From positions 1-64,000 of the forward strand of contig NZ_OESZ01000001.1 of assembly GCF_900239345.1 (NCBI RefSeq): DNA of 64,000 bases. Direction: 5' to 3'. Position 1 is the stretch's first letter; the number at the start of each line of letters is the position of its first letter. The notes beneath the pieces are model-generated. The model made no database searches and had not been told where the DNA came from. It saw only the letters and a program-made list of their open reading frames with translations. Of this stretch, positions 53,501 to 62,325 are shown piece after piece. Made by a program: the position numbers and the translations under genes. This DNA is from Tenacibaculum dicentrarchi (GTDB lineage: Bacteria > Bacteroidota > Bacteroidia > Flavobacteriales > Flavobacteriaceae).

Positions 53501-56500
53501 GAGTACCGCTACCCGTAGGAGTTTCGGCATGCAAAAACATTCGTAGTTTTTTATACCTACGCATATCAATACTAATATTTTTATAAATTGTTCTTACCTG
53601 ATCGGCAGGCAAATCGGTTACTTTTAAGGTTACCGATTGCTCATTTTGACGTTGAATTCTGTTTGTTCCTTGTAATTCTTCTCGTTGAATTCCTGGAGGT
53701 AATTGATATCTTTCCTGATTTTGCTCAATACTAACAACACCCACTTCAAACTTATTAAGTTCGCTCGGTTTTAAAGCAACAGGAACACCATTTTCTGGGA
53801 ATGTTTTGGTGTAACGTCGCCAATCGCCACGCACCAATTCTAATTCACCAAATCGTAAAACAACAGGCATTTTAAATTCGGTTAAAAACATTCTGATAAA
53901 GCGAATACTATTAAAATCAGAAATTCCATTTATTTTTTGATCTTCAGTAATATTTCGAATAGGTATTCTAAATTGATACCATTTAGGAGTTATTTTTTGT
54001 CCGTTTGATAAACTAACCGATACTCCTTCTTTAACATCAATAATATGATTTTGACCTTTTATTAAATCGGCTTTATTTAATGAAACTTCGTATTCAAAAT
54101 AACTATTAACAGGGTTCATTGTTTGATCCTTATTAATATCTTCAGTATCAGGATATGCTGTTGATGATGTAGGATATGACTCCCCCGATTGGCTTGCCGT
54201 TGGCGAATTTCCTTGTGTACCGTTAAAGTTTTTATATCGTGATAAAATTGACGGATTTAACGCCTCTATTGCGCCTCCTCTAAAATATTGAAAATTATCG
54301 CCCGCAGGGTCATTTCCAAAGCTTGCTATTTGCTGATCTGTTAAATTATGTTTTCTTTTAAGAAAAGCTGTTTCTTCGGCATCATTCAATCCATCTAAAC
54401 CAATATCCTGATTTTTTCTATGGTTGTTATCATTATCAAAAGCATATAAAATCGATGGATTAATTGGTATATTTCCCCAAGCGGTTTCGTTTACATTAAG
54501 CCCGTCGGTTTTATCACCATCTTCAGGTAAACCATTTTCATATTGCTTTCTACCATCTTTTAAAATATCTTCAGAAACATTTCCTAAATTGATAAATAAC
54601 TTTCCTACCTGATTGCTAAAATCTTGAGGATTTACACCTACTGGCAAACCTTCCTCCTGAGTAATCGAGTAATTTTCATACGGGTCCATCAGCCAAAATT
54701 GAATATACTCCACATTTGACTGTTCAAAGTTATTGGTTGTTAACGGGCGCATAATTCCTGCCCAACGTTTTGTTGCTGTTTCTTGACCTACATTGTAATT
54801 ATAAGGACCTCTTTCTGATGGATAATACGCCAAATCTAAGGTTCTTACTAAGTTTTGTTGGGTAATATCTAAATCTGTATTTGGAAATAATTCATTGTAA
54901 CGAATTTGACGCACTTCACTTCTTGACAGTTCATTTTCATCAATATTTCCTGGTCTGTTTGATCCTGCATAAAAAAGCTGATCTACATTATACCAAGCTA
55001 TTTTTGCCCTATTATAATTGTATGATAAATCGCCTGAACTACCATTTAATTGTTGTGATTCTGGCGTACTTGCCAAAAACCATTGCTGTGGCGAACTTAA
55101 ATTAATAGGAATTTGAGACGCTTCAAAATCATCTAAATAAGAAGTTGCTGTTCCATCTACATTAATTCCGCTTGGCGAACCAGGAATTAAATATGCCAAA
55201 TCGGCTCGAACCGATACATTTGACGGAGCATCCGTTTCTACAAAGGGTAATTTGTTGGCTAATTTTGTTAAAAAAGGCACTTCAGATGAATACGCTAAAT
55301 TAAACCCTAACATGGTGTTGTTAATTGGTTCACCTCCAAAATTTACCTTTGGTGTTATTGGTTTTTCGCTTACATTCAAATACGTTCCTCCTAAGGTAAA
55401 GTTTTCTGAAAAACGATGTTCTACATCAATTCCAATAAATGTTTTTCGTTGCTGACTAAATAAATTATTACTTTCGGTAGTCGCATTAATAGGAATCCCT
55501 GATGCTTCTAATCCTGCGTCTAAAATTTGTACACGCCCTAGTTGATAATCTACCACATAATCAATTCCTTCTACTAATTGTCGTCCGCCTGCGGTAACAC
55601 GAACCGAACCTCTAGGAATATTAAATCCGCCAAGCGATATTCCACGGCTTGTTGCAGCTTTAAAATACCCTTTTAAAAAGAATTTATCTTTATTTTGATA
55701 TTCGTTTTTTGCCTGAATTTTAGTAGTTAAATATAGTTCTTCAAAAAGGTATTTTTTTTGATCGCTTGTATTGGTCAAAGCATCTTTTAAACCATTTCCA
55801 AAAGGTTCTGGCTCTGGAAAAATAACATATCCTCTTTCAGAATTTACTGTTATTCCATCTACATAATCAAAAAAACCATCTCCTTTGGGTACGGCATATT
55901 CACTTTGGTCTAATTTATCTAAATTGAATATTCGCAGTAATGGTTTTTTTCGCACTGCTTTATCGGCATCATTTTTATCGGTTTCGGCATTTTGTAAAGT
56001 ATTTTGTAGGGTTCCTGTTTGATCATCTCTATATAATAATTCAATACGAAAACCTTCACGTTGTAATGGAAAAGCGCCTAAAGCATACACGTTTTTCATC
56101 ATTAATTGCCAGGTAGGAAATGCTTCTCCTAAAAAACCAGGCGCACTTGTATTAGGGCGAATGGTGTTTAAAATTTCACTACGCAGTAATTTTACCACTA
56201 AGTTAGACGGCGCAACTACGCCATCGTTTGAAAATTCTCCTACTTTAAAAACTGTTTCACCATTTGAAGCTCCAACAACAGTATATTCGTAGGCAACCGC
56301 TAAAACTTCACCATCATTTAAACGTCTGTTTAAAGAGATAAATCCTAGTTGATTGTGTACTCTAAATTCATTGGGTTGTAACTTTCGAGCATTTTGTAAA
56401 TACGAATAATTATAGCCTTGTTTTGCTATAATTCCTTCGCTTTTTATAGCGGCATCTATGGTAGCTACATCTCTAATTTGCCCTGATTCTGTTAATAAAT

Positions 56501-57686
56501 TTGCTAATTTATTTACCTTATTATCAGGAATGTTAAAACCATTTGCAGTTACAGGACTACCGTTTAATTTTTTAACTTCAGTATTTACTAAACTCTTGGT
56601 ATTCGACTCTCCTAAATCGGCAAGTCCTACAATACTTCGGTAATCGGTTACGTTTTGAGAGGTATTTGTTACCCAAACCTCAACCCTTGTAATATTTATC
56701 GGACTGTTTACTAGCGGATAATTAACTAAGGCTTCTTTGTAATTTTCTCTAAAATAATGCCCTAAAAAGAAGTGACGGTCATTGTCATAATCAGAAGCAC
56801 GTAATTCAAAAGGTTCAATGGTAGCGCCTCCTTGAGCTACTACAGTTTTAGATTGTGAGTTTTGCTGCGAAAAAGCGGCAGTTATATGTGTTTTACCAAA
56901 TTGTAGTTCGGTTTTTACTCCAAACAATGTTTGCGCACCGTTTATTAATGAGTTTTTAATAGGCATGCTAACATTTCCCGCTTCGATATTTCTAATAATA
57001 TCATCTTCGGTTGGGGTATATTCTAACTTGATAATGTTTTGAAAATCAAAGGTAGATTGGGTATCGTAATTTGCGGTTACTTTTAGGCGTTCCCCTATTT
57101 TTGCTTGTAAACCAACACTTAATTGCTGATCAAAATCAAAGGTGAAATTACTTTGATTTTCAATAGATATTTGCGGGTTTTCATTTTTCTGATAAACCCC
57201 ACCCAACTTAATATTTACCTGTCCTGTTGGCTTAACATCTACGGTATTTCCTCCAAAAATAGATTCAAAAAACTTTGAATTTACATAATATTTTGGTAGT
57301 AAATTTTTTCGAGCTTTTTTACTCCCTTTACTCTTTGGGTTTGTTGCGGCTACTTTTTCTTGAAAATATGCTTTAATATCGTTTTTTAAGCGATACTTTT
57401 TATATTCATTAGGCGTCATAAAAATGGGTGTACCAATAGTATAATCACCAATTTTTTCTACCATCACAAATTTATTGATTGCCTTGTCATAGCGCACAAT
57501 TTTTTCTGATGGATTATTTAAAAAAAGTGCCCCTTTTTGAGTATTGCTAAAACGATACTTTAAAGGTATAAGTGTATCTTTTTTTACAATATTATTGGCA
57601 GTACTTCCTGTATTTTGCGAAAACGAAACAACACTTACCAATAAAGCAAGTGTTGTTAAGAATATATTGATGATTTTTTTTTCCAA
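50544..57686 (-). CDS. sprA: T9SS outer-membrane translocon SprA (Sov)
   Basis: The 2380-residue outer-membrane protein is the 36-stranded barrel through which type IX cargo leaves. It has a signal peptide (…LALLVSVVSFSQN). GGVYQKNENPQISIENQSNFTFDFDQQLSVGLQAKIGERLKVTANYDTQS, KTELQFGKTHITAAFSQQNSQSKTV and YLDDFEASQIPINLSSPQQWFLASTP are typical SprA phrases, and the end has the barrel form (…SINAGINIIYNLGN). The length is close to the 2300-2450 expected. It shows that the organism exports adhesins or enzymes by T9SS and may glide. It begins 6 bp after ruvA and is followed by gcvH. Confidence 0.96.
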   Translation of the reverse strand: MEKKIINIFLTTLALLVSVVSFSQNTGSTANNIVKKDTLIPLKYRFSNTQKGALFLNNPSEKIVRYDKAINKFVMVEKIGDYTIGTPIFMTPNEYKKYRLKNDIKAYFQEKVAATNPKSKGSKKARKNLLPKYYVNSKFFESIFGGNTVDVKPTGQVNIKLGGVYQKNENPQISIENQSNFTFDFDQQLSVGLQAKIGERLKVTANYDTQSTFDFQNIIKLEYTPTEDDIIRNIEAGNVSMPIKNSLINGAQTLFGVKTELQFGKTHITAAFSQQNSQSKTVVAQGGATIEPFELRASDYDNDRHFFLGHYFRENYKEALVNYPLVNSPINITRVEVWVTNTSQNVTDYRSIVGLADLGESNTKSLVNTEVKKLNGSPVTANGFNIPDNKVNKLANLLTESGQIRDVATIDAAIKSEGIIAKQGYNYSYLQNARKLQPNEFRVHNQLGFISLNRRLNDGEVLAVAYEYTVVGASNGETVFKVGEFSNDGVVAPSNLVVKLLRSEILNTIRPNTSAPGFLGEAFPTWQLMMKNVYALGAFPLQREGFRIELLYRDDQTGTLQNTLQNAETDKNDADKAVRKKPLLRIFNLDKLDQSEYAVPKGDGFFDYVDGITVNSERGYVIFPEPEPFGNGLKDALTNTSDQKKYLFEELYLTTKIQAKNEYQNKDKFFLKGYFKAATSRGISLGGFNIPRGSVRVTAGGRQLVEGIDYVVDYQLGRVQILDAGLEASGIPINATTESNNLFSQQRKTFIGIDVEHRFSENFTLGGTYLNVSEKPITPKVNFGGEPINNTMLGFNLAYSSEVPFLTKLANKLPFVETDAPSNVSVRADLAYLIPGSPSGINVDGTATSYLDDFEASQIPINLSSPQQWFLASTPESQQLNGSSGDLSYNYNRAKIAWYNVDQLFYAGSNRPGNIDENELSRSEVRQIRYNELFPNTDLDITQQNLVRTLDLAYYPSERGPYNYNVGQETATKRWAGIMRPLTTNNFEQSNVEYIQFWLMDPYENYSITQEEGLPVGVNPQDFSNQVGKLFINLGNVSEDILKDGRKQYENGLPEDGDKTDGLNVNETAWGNIPINPSILYAFDNDNNHRKNQDIGLDGLNDAEETAFLKRKHNLTDQQIASFGNDPAGDNFQYFRGGAIEALNPSILSRYKNFNGTQGNSPTASQSGESYPTSSTAYPDTEDINKDQTMNPVNSYFEYEVSLNKADLIKGQNHIIDVKEGVSVSLSNGQKITPKWYQFRIPIRNITEDQKINGISDFNSIRFIRMFLTEFKMPVVLRFGELELVRGDWRRYTKTFPENGVPVALKPSELNKFEVGVVSIEQNQERYQLPPGIQREELQGTNRIQRQNEQSVTLKVTDLPADQVRTIYKNISIDMRRYKKLRMFLHAETPTGSGTQSGDMVAVIRLGTDLNDNYYEIEKPLSLSTSNTTSEDVWLPAENNLEISLKELANLKLLRPLDASITEIFSSSKVAGLKISVKGNPTLAQIKTVMLGVKNTSNSTKTAEVWFNELRAVGFDNKGGWATVVNADANLADVMDVSLAGRMSTIGFGSIEDRVQQRSIEQTKQYSVATNVQLGKMMPKKWNIQLPMTYSYGEEFRDPKYDPQFQDIELKEALDKNPNSKNAQDYTRRKSISFINVKKNKNPESKKTPKFYDVENVSVSYAHNEELHRDYNIEKFENTNVMAGASYNFNFKPFVIEPFKKSTVFKSKYLKLIKDLNINPVPKTIAVNSKINRSYNTQQSRNLIEGLTAQPELIQRRFLFNWDYTVGFDLTKSLQLNFNATNNYIYDSFGTEENLEIYDQFFTVGRPDNYHQKLNTTYKLPLKKIPFLNFVTADYGYTADFDWKAGSQSVINQKDELTGEITTIDYQDVVGNMIQNANTHNLNATIDFGRFYKTLKLDKLLLKGTKKSPVKKASLKKNASFGRKILKGTYNILTSVKRGKISYSQNNGTLLQGYKPSVGFLGRNNYAGGTAPSLGFVFGSQTDILNTAIENGWLVTRTSQTDKKQPYYSKNYGKTAYKKLDYTLSVKPFKNLTIDLRANKIHTSNLNQQLDIISDGAGGFEQDPKIKAFETGNYSRSHFMMGTIFTNNDALYDTFLANRATISERLSAASKLPNTPDAGYKITGQQVMLPAFVAAYSGINASKVSTNVFKNIPIPNWTLRFNGLMQYKWFKKSFSSFTVSHGYKSSYTIGNYTNNLQYDTSVATNTNNSGNYQSELLLSSATLIDEFSPLVKVDFRMKNSFSFKGEIRRDRSLTLNFNNNTLTDVKGTEYVVGFGYKIKDVKFVTKFTGKKQTVKGDINLRADVSLRDNLTLIRSVDKENSQITGGEKLFGLKFIADYNLSSSLTASFYYNHQTFKYAVSTTFPRQSINAGINIIYNLGN

Positions 57687-57692
57687 CCCGTT

Positions 57693-58274
57693 TTATAAAT
57701 TTTTCAACGCCTGTCTTATAAGTGTTTCAACACTTGCATCAGGTGTTTCTTTTAGTATATTTCCAATAACTTTTTCTGCTTGCTTGCGTAAAAAGCCTAA
57801 GACCTCTAAAGCTGATAACGCTTCTTCTTTATTTGTATTGTTTTGTGTGATTGAAACTTCATCTAAATCAAAAATCTTTACAATTTTATCTTTTAAATCA
57901 ACAATAACACGTTGCGCTGTTTTAATTCCGATTCCTTTTACAGATTGAATTGCTTTTACGTTTTCTGAAGCAATAGCCTGTTGTATTTCTTCGGATGTCA
58001 TTGACGATAACATGGTTCGGGCAATGCTTGGTCCTACACCAGATACAGAGGTAAGCAATCTAAAAATTTCTCGCTCTACTTTATTAAAAAAACCATATAA
58101 AGTGTGCGCATCTTCGCGGATAGCTAAATGTGTGTATAACAACACATTTTCATCCGCAGGTAAATTGGAATATGTATGTAAAGAAATATGTAATAAATAG
58201 CCTACTCCATTGCAGTCAATAACGGCATGTGTAGGGCTTTTTTCTACTAATTTCCCTTTTATTTGTGTAATCAT
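57693..58274 (-). CDS. ruvA: Holliday junction DNA helicase subunit RuvA
   Basis: The 193-residue protein binds four-way junctions and loads RuvB. MITQIKGKLVEKSPTHAVIDCNGVGYLLHIS is the OB-fold domain I; LTSVSGVGPSIARTMLSSM and VKGIGIKTAQRVIVDLKDKI are the two helix-hairpin-helix motifs; the C-terminal domain III (ALEVLGFLRKQAEKVIGNILKETPDASVETLIRQALKNL) binds RuvB. It sits between maeB and sprA on the same strand, 6 bp before sprA. Confidence 0.96.
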   Translation of the reverse strand: MITQIKGKLVEKSPTHAVIDCNGVGYLLHISLHTYSNLPADENVLLYTHLAIREDAHTLYGFFNKVEREIFRLLTSVSGVGPSIARTMLSSMTSEEIQQAIASENVKAIQSVKGIGIKTAQRVIVDLKDKIVKIFDLDEVSITQNNTNKEEALSALEVLGFLRKQAEKVIGNILKETPDASVETLIRQALKNL

Positions 58275-58284
58275 TTAAATAAGT

Positions 58285-58315
58285 TTTACCACCTATAAAT
58301 ATAGGTGGTTTTTTG
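58285..58315. terminator. Hairpin between maeB and ruvA
   Basis: ACCACCTAT and ATAGGTGGT form a 9-bp stem with loop AAAT. The T-run is on the plus-strand side, so for the minus-strand genes it is a stem without a trailing U-run; it may be an incomplete terminator or a processing or stability hairpin. Confidence 0.45.
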
Positions 58316-58327
58316 AACATTAAATTG

Positions 58328-60610
58328 TTATACCTTAGCTATTCGCTCTTTATTTTGAGCATCTACAACGGCAACTGCTGCCATATTAACCATTTCATCA
58401 ACACTTGCACCTAATTGTAAAATATGTACAGGTTTACTCATTCCTAATAAAATAGGTCCGATAGATTCTACACCCTCCGCCTCTTTCATTAATTTATAAG
58501 TAATATTTGCTGATTCTAAATTAGGGAAGATTAAAATATTGGCTCTTTTTCCGTTTAATTTAGAAAAAGGAAATTCTTTGGCTAATAATTCTGGATTTAA
58601 AGCAAAATCGGCTTGTAATTCTCCATCAACAATTACATTTGGATGATTTCGATGTATGTAAGCAACGGCTTCTCTAATTTTTACAGAACTTTCTGATTTT
58701 GATGACCCAAAATTTGAAAAACCTAACATAGCAATATGTGGTGTCATTCCAAACATTTTTGCCAATACAGAGGTTAACTGTGTTATTTTAGCTAAATCTT
58801 TTGCCGTTGGATTAATATTAATGGTTGTATCGGCTAAAAATATAGGTCCTTGTTTGGTTAGCATCATATTTGTTGCTGCAACCCTAGTAACACCTTTGTC
58901 TTTTTCGATTAACTCTAACATTGGTTTTACAACCGATGCGTATGACCTAGAATATCCTGTAATTAAAGCATCTGCTTCGCCAGTATTTACCATCATTGCG
59001 GCAAAATAATTACGCTCACGCATCCATTTTTGTGCCTCTAAAAACGTAATTCCTTTACGCTGTCTTGTTTTCCAGAAAAATTCAGCATATCTATTTCTTC
59101 GAGCTGATTCTTCATCTGTTTTAGGATCAATAATAGTAACTTCGGCATTAAAACCTAGTTCTTCTTTTAATTCTAAAATAACTTCTTTTCTACCTAATAA
59201 AATAGGGATTGCTATTTTTTCATCAGAAACACGTTGTGCAGCCTTTAATACATCTATATGATCTGCTTCAGCAAAAACAACACGTTTAGGGTTTTTCTTT
59301 GCCCTGTTGTGTAATAACCTGATTTCTTTATTTCCATTACCCGACCTGTCCATTAATTGTTCACGGTAGGCTTTCCAATCGGTAATTGGTTCTTGAGCAA
59401 CGCCCGATTCCATCGCTGCTTTTGCAATTGCTGGTGGAATTTCATAAATTAATCGAGGGTCAAATGGTTTTGGAATAATATATTCACGCCCAAATGAAAG
59501 ACTCACCTCATCATACACAATGTTTACCTGCTCTGGCACTGATTTTTTAGCCAAATCGGCTAAAGCATGTACGGCTGCCATTTTCATTTCTTCATTAATT
59601 TTGGTGGCTCTAACATCTAAAGCTCCTCTAAAAATAAACGGAAATCCAAGTACGTTATTTACTTGATTCGGATGGTCAGACCTTCCAGTTGCCATAATAA
59701 TATCATCACGAGTATCAATGGCTGTTTGGTATTCAATTTCAGGATCAGGATTAGCCATTGCAAAAACAATCGGGTCTTTTGCCATTGCTAATAACATTTC
59801 TGGTGTTACCACATTTCCTTTAGATAAACCTATAAAAACATCGGCATTGTGCATTGCTTCTTCTAAAGTATTTAAGTCTTTATCGGTTGCAAATTCGGCT
59901 TTTTGTGACGTTAAATTATCTCTATCTTTTCGGATAACTCCTTTACTATCGCACATTACGATGTTTTCTCTTTTAGCTCCTAGCGCTAGGTATAAACGAG
60001 TACATGAAATTGCTGCTGCACCTGCTCCGTTTACAATAATTTTAATATTGGCAATGTTTTTATCAATAATTTCGATAGCATTTTTTAAGGCAGCTGTAGA
60101 TATAATTGCAGTTCCATGCTGGTCATCGTGCATTACTGGAATGTCTAATTCTTCAATTAATCTTCGTTCTATTTCAAAAGCTTCAGGAGCTTTAATATCT
60201 TCTAAATTAATCCCTCCAAAAGTAGGAGCTATTGCTTTTACTGTTTCTACAAATTTATCTACATCAGTAGTATCTACTTCAATATCAAAAACATCAATAT
60301 CTGCAAAAATTTTAAATAACAATCCTTTTCCTTCCATTACTGGTTTAGAGGCTTCAGGACCTATATCTCCTAGCCCTAGCACTGCTGTTCCGTTAGATAT
60401 AACAGCTACTAAATTTCCTTTAGCAGTGTATTTATAAACATTGTTTTTATCTTTTGCTATTTCTAAACAAGGTTCTGCAACCCCAGGTGAATATGCTAAT
60501 GCTAAATCGTGTTGTGTTGCATATTTTTTAGTAGGTACTACTGCTATTTTCCCTGGTTTTGGCTTGGCGTGGTATAACAAAGCTTCACGCCTTTTTCTAG
60601 AATCACTCAT
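58328..60610 (-). CDS. maeB: NADP-dependent malic enzyme, MaeB type
   Basis: The 760-residue enzyme decarboxylates malate to pyruvate. Residues ~1-410 are the malic enzyme domain: YSPGVAEPCLEIAKDKNNVYKYTAKGNLVAVISNGTAVLGLGDIGPEASKPVMEGKG, IKAPEAFEIERRL, MHDDQHGTAI and the nucleotide fold KIIVNGAGAAAISCTRLYLALG. Residues ~430-760 are a phosphotransacetylase-like domain (…RVVFAEADHIDVLKAAQRVSDEKIAIPILLGRKEVI) of the kind that regulates MaeB by acetyl-CoA in other bacteria. The start at 60610 follows a -7 element at 60638. Confidence 0.95.
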   Translation of the reverse strand: MSDSRKRREALLYHAKPKPGKIAVVPTKKYATQHDLALAYSPGVAEPCLEIAKDKNNVYKYTAKGNLVAVISNGTAVLGLGDIGPEASKPVMEGKGLLFKIFADIDVFDIEVDTTDVDKFVETVKAIAPTFGGINLEDIKAPEAFEIERRLIEELDIPVMHDDQHGTAIISTAALKNAIEIIDKNIANIKIIVNGAGAAAISCTRLYLALGAKRENIVMCDSKGVIRKDRDNLTSQKAEFATDKDLNTLEEAMHNADVFIGLSKGNVVTPEMLLAMAKDPIVFAMANPDPEIEYQTAIDTRDDIIMATGRSDHPNQVNNVLGFPFIFRGALDVRATKINEEMKMAAVHALADLAKKSVPEQVNIVYDEVSLSFGREYIIPKPFDPRLIYEIPPAIAKAAMESGVAQEPITDWKAYREQLMDRSGNGNKEIRLLHNRAKKNPKRVVFAEADHIDVLKAAQRVSDEKIAIPILLGRKEVILELKEELGFNAEVTIIDPKTDEESARRNRYAEFFWKTRQRKGITFLEAQKWMRERNYFAAMMVNTGEADALITGYSRSYASVVKPMLELIEKDKGVTRVAATNMMLTKQGPIFLADTTININPTAKDLAKITQLTSVLAKMFGMTPHIAMLGFSNFGSSKSESSVKIREAVAYIHRNHPNVIVDGELQADFALNPELLAKEFPFSKLNGKRANILIFPNLESANITYKLMKEAEGVESIGPILLGMSKPVHILQLGASVDEMVNMAAVAVVDAQNKERIAKV

Positions 60611-60637
60611 AGGTTCGTTCTTGTTTGTTTGAACTCA

Positions 60638-60645
60638 CAAATATA
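60638..60645 (-). promoter_or_regulatory. -7 element of maeB
   Basis: TATATTTG on the minus strand, 27 nt before the maeB ATG. No -33 TTG is clear. Confidence 0.55.
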
Positions 60646-60750
60646 CATTTTTGTTATTTAGTTTAAACTTTAAAATATTAGTAAAAGAATCTCTATAGAA
60701 ATAATTTTCTTCTTAAATTTGTATATATTATATAAATTAAACTACTAAAT

Positions 60751-61389
60751 ATGGAAACCCCTCCTATAAAACACATCATTGATGAAGAAGTTAAATGGAA
60801 TAAAAACCAAACAATTGTAAGTAAAACAGACACTGCAGGAACAATTCTTTATGCAAATAGTGTTTTTACGGATGCCTGTGAATATACTGCTATTGAGTTA
60901 ATTGGTGAGCCTCATAATATTATTAGGCACCCAGATATGCCTAAAGTTGCTTTTAAAGCACTTTGGGATGCTTTAAAACAAGGAAAAAATTATCATGCAA
61001 TTGTAAAAAATTTAACAAAAACAGGTAGATATTACTGGGTTATTACTGATTTTACTATCGATAAAGATGATGCTGGAAATATTACAGGATACACTGCTCG
61101 AAGAAAATCGGTACCTACTAGTGTTGTTAAAAAAATTGAACCTTTATATAAAATATTGTTAGATATTGAAAAGCTTAAAGGTGAAAAAGCAAGTGAGTTA
61201 TATTTTAATGCCTACCTAGAAGAAGAGGTTGGTAAAAGTTATGATGAATTTGTGGTTGATTTATTTAAAGAAGAAGCTTTGAATGAACAAAAACTTAAAA
61301 AAATAGCAGAAATAAAAGAAATAGAACCTGAACACGAAAGTAAACTTAAAAAAGGTTTAAATTGGTTTTTCTTTGGTGATTTTATCTAA
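60751..61389 (+). CDS. Stand-alone Aer-type PAS domain protein (copy 1)
   Basis: The 212-residue cytoplasmic protein has a PAS domain at residues ~15-125: NQTIVSKTDTAGTILYANSVFTDACEYTAIELIGEPHNIIRHPDMPKVAFKALWDALKQGKNYHAIVKNLTKTGRYYWVITDFTIDKD. The GEPHNIIRHPDMP segment is the FAD-binding type known from the aerotaxis receptor Aer. The remaining ~85 residues (KIEPLYKILLDIEKLKGEKASELYFNAYLEEEVGKSYDEFVVDLF) are helical and match the other copy, with no HAMP, methyl-accepting, kinase or cyclase domain. It may sense redox or oxygen and act through protein contacts. It is ~62% identical by eye to the second copy 157 bp downstream. Confidence 0.85.
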   Translation: METPPIKHIIDEEVKWNKNQTIVSKTDTAGTILYANSVFTDACEYTAIELIGEPHNIIRHPDMPKVAFKALWDALKQGKNYHAIVKNLTKTGRYYWVITDFTIDKDDAGNITGYTARRKSVPTSVVKKIEPLYKILLDIEKLKGEKASELYFNAYLEEEVGKSYDEFVVDLFKEEALNEQKLKKIAEIKEIEPEHESKLKKGLNWFFFGDFI

Positions 61390-61434
61390 AAATATTAATT
61401 AATCAACTAGTAATAAGACTACTAAAAAAACAAG

Positions 61435-61467
61435 AAACTGCTTACTTAAAATATAAGCAGTTTTTCT
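61435..61467 (+). terminator. Terminator after PAS copy 1
   Basis: AAACTGCTTA pairs with TAAGCAGTTT across a loop of about 9 nt, followed by TTCTG. It separates the two PAS genes into distinct transcription units. Confidence 0.8.
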
Positions 61468-61545
61468 GTCTTATACAAATAATTAATTTAACATTGCCGT
61501 GTTAAGTAAATGTTATAATTTCGCAACGTTAAAGATAAAAAAACC

Positions 61546-62157
61546 ATGATAAAAAACCCACTTCGCCCCCAGCAAATTCTTGATGAAGAAATAAAATGGG
61601 ATAAAACACAAACCATAATTAGTAAAACCGATGCTTCTGGTACTATTTTATATATGAACGATGCTTTTGAAACAGCTTCTGAATATAATAAAATTGAGCT
61701 AATCGGTGAACCTCATAATATTATTAGGCATCCTGATATGCCTAAAGTTATTTTCAAAGTATTATGGGAAAATTTAAAAGGGAAAAAAAACTTTCATGCA
61801 ATTGTTAAAAACCTTACCAGAACAGGTAGGTATTACTGGGTAATTACCGATTTTACAATTGATAAAGATGAAAAAGGCAATGTAGCTGGTTATACTGGTC
61901 GTAGAAAAGCATTACCAAATAGTGTTATCGAAAAAATAGCTCCTCTTTATAAAACACTTTTAGAAATAGAAAAAATAAAAGGAGAGCCTGCTAGTCAATT
62001 ATATTTTGAAGCTTATTTAAAAGAAGAAATTGGTAAAAGTTACGATGAATTTGTTGTTGATTTATTTACTGATGAATCTATGAAAAATGAAAAAATAGTT
62101 ACTGAAGAAGTAGCAAAACCTAAAAAAGGGTTAAGTTGGTTTTTTTCTAAAAACTAA
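61546..62157 (+). CDS. Stand-alone Aer-type PAS domain protein (copy 2)
   Basis: The 203-residue protein has the same layout as copy 1: PAS domain (~15-125) with GEPHNIIRHPDMPKVIFKVLW and TRTGRYYWVITDFTIDKDEKGNVAGYTGRRKALP, then the helical part IAPLYKTLLEIEKIKGEPASQLYFEAYLKEEIGKSYDEFVVDLF. The two proteins are tandem paralogues. The C-terminal tail here (KPKKGLSWFFSKN) matches LKKGLNWFFFGDFI of copy 1, so the tail is also conserved. The partner that reads the PAS signal is not in the window. Confidence 0.85.
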   Translation: MIKNPLRPQQILDEEIKWDKTQTIISKTDASGTILYMNDAFETASEYNKIELIGEPHNIIRHPDMPKVIFKVLWENLKGKKNFHAIVKNLTRTGRYYWVITDFTIDKDEKGNVAGYTGRRKALPNSVIEKIAPLYKTLLEIEKIKGEPASQLYFEAYLKEEIGKSYDEFVVDLFTDESMKNEKIVTEEVAKPKKGLSWFFSKN

Positions 62158-62175
62158 TTAAATTTTCAAAATATA

Positions 62176-62212
62176 AAAGCCACCTAAGTTCATGAATTTA
62201 GGTGGCTTTTAT
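62176..62212 (+). terminator. Terminator after PAS copy 2
   Basis: AAAAGCCACCTAA pairs with TTAGGTGGCTTTT around GTTCATGAAT, followed by ATT. It is 19 nt past the stop. Confidence 0.85.
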
Positions 62213-62325
62213 TGTTAAAAACAACTCGAAAAAACTTATTTTTAGAGCTATTTATTATCTTTTTCTTAACAAATAATTTCGGAACTTTGTAACTTATAAT
62301 AATCGATAGTCTAAATTTTTTATCC

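Noticed and set aside
59718..60437. 239-codon open frame on the plus strand
   Set aside because: It is entirely antisense to maeB, which has clear malic-enzyme motifs in the other strand; the composition is that of a mirrored gene (Ser/Ile/Ala-rich) and there is no promoter element.
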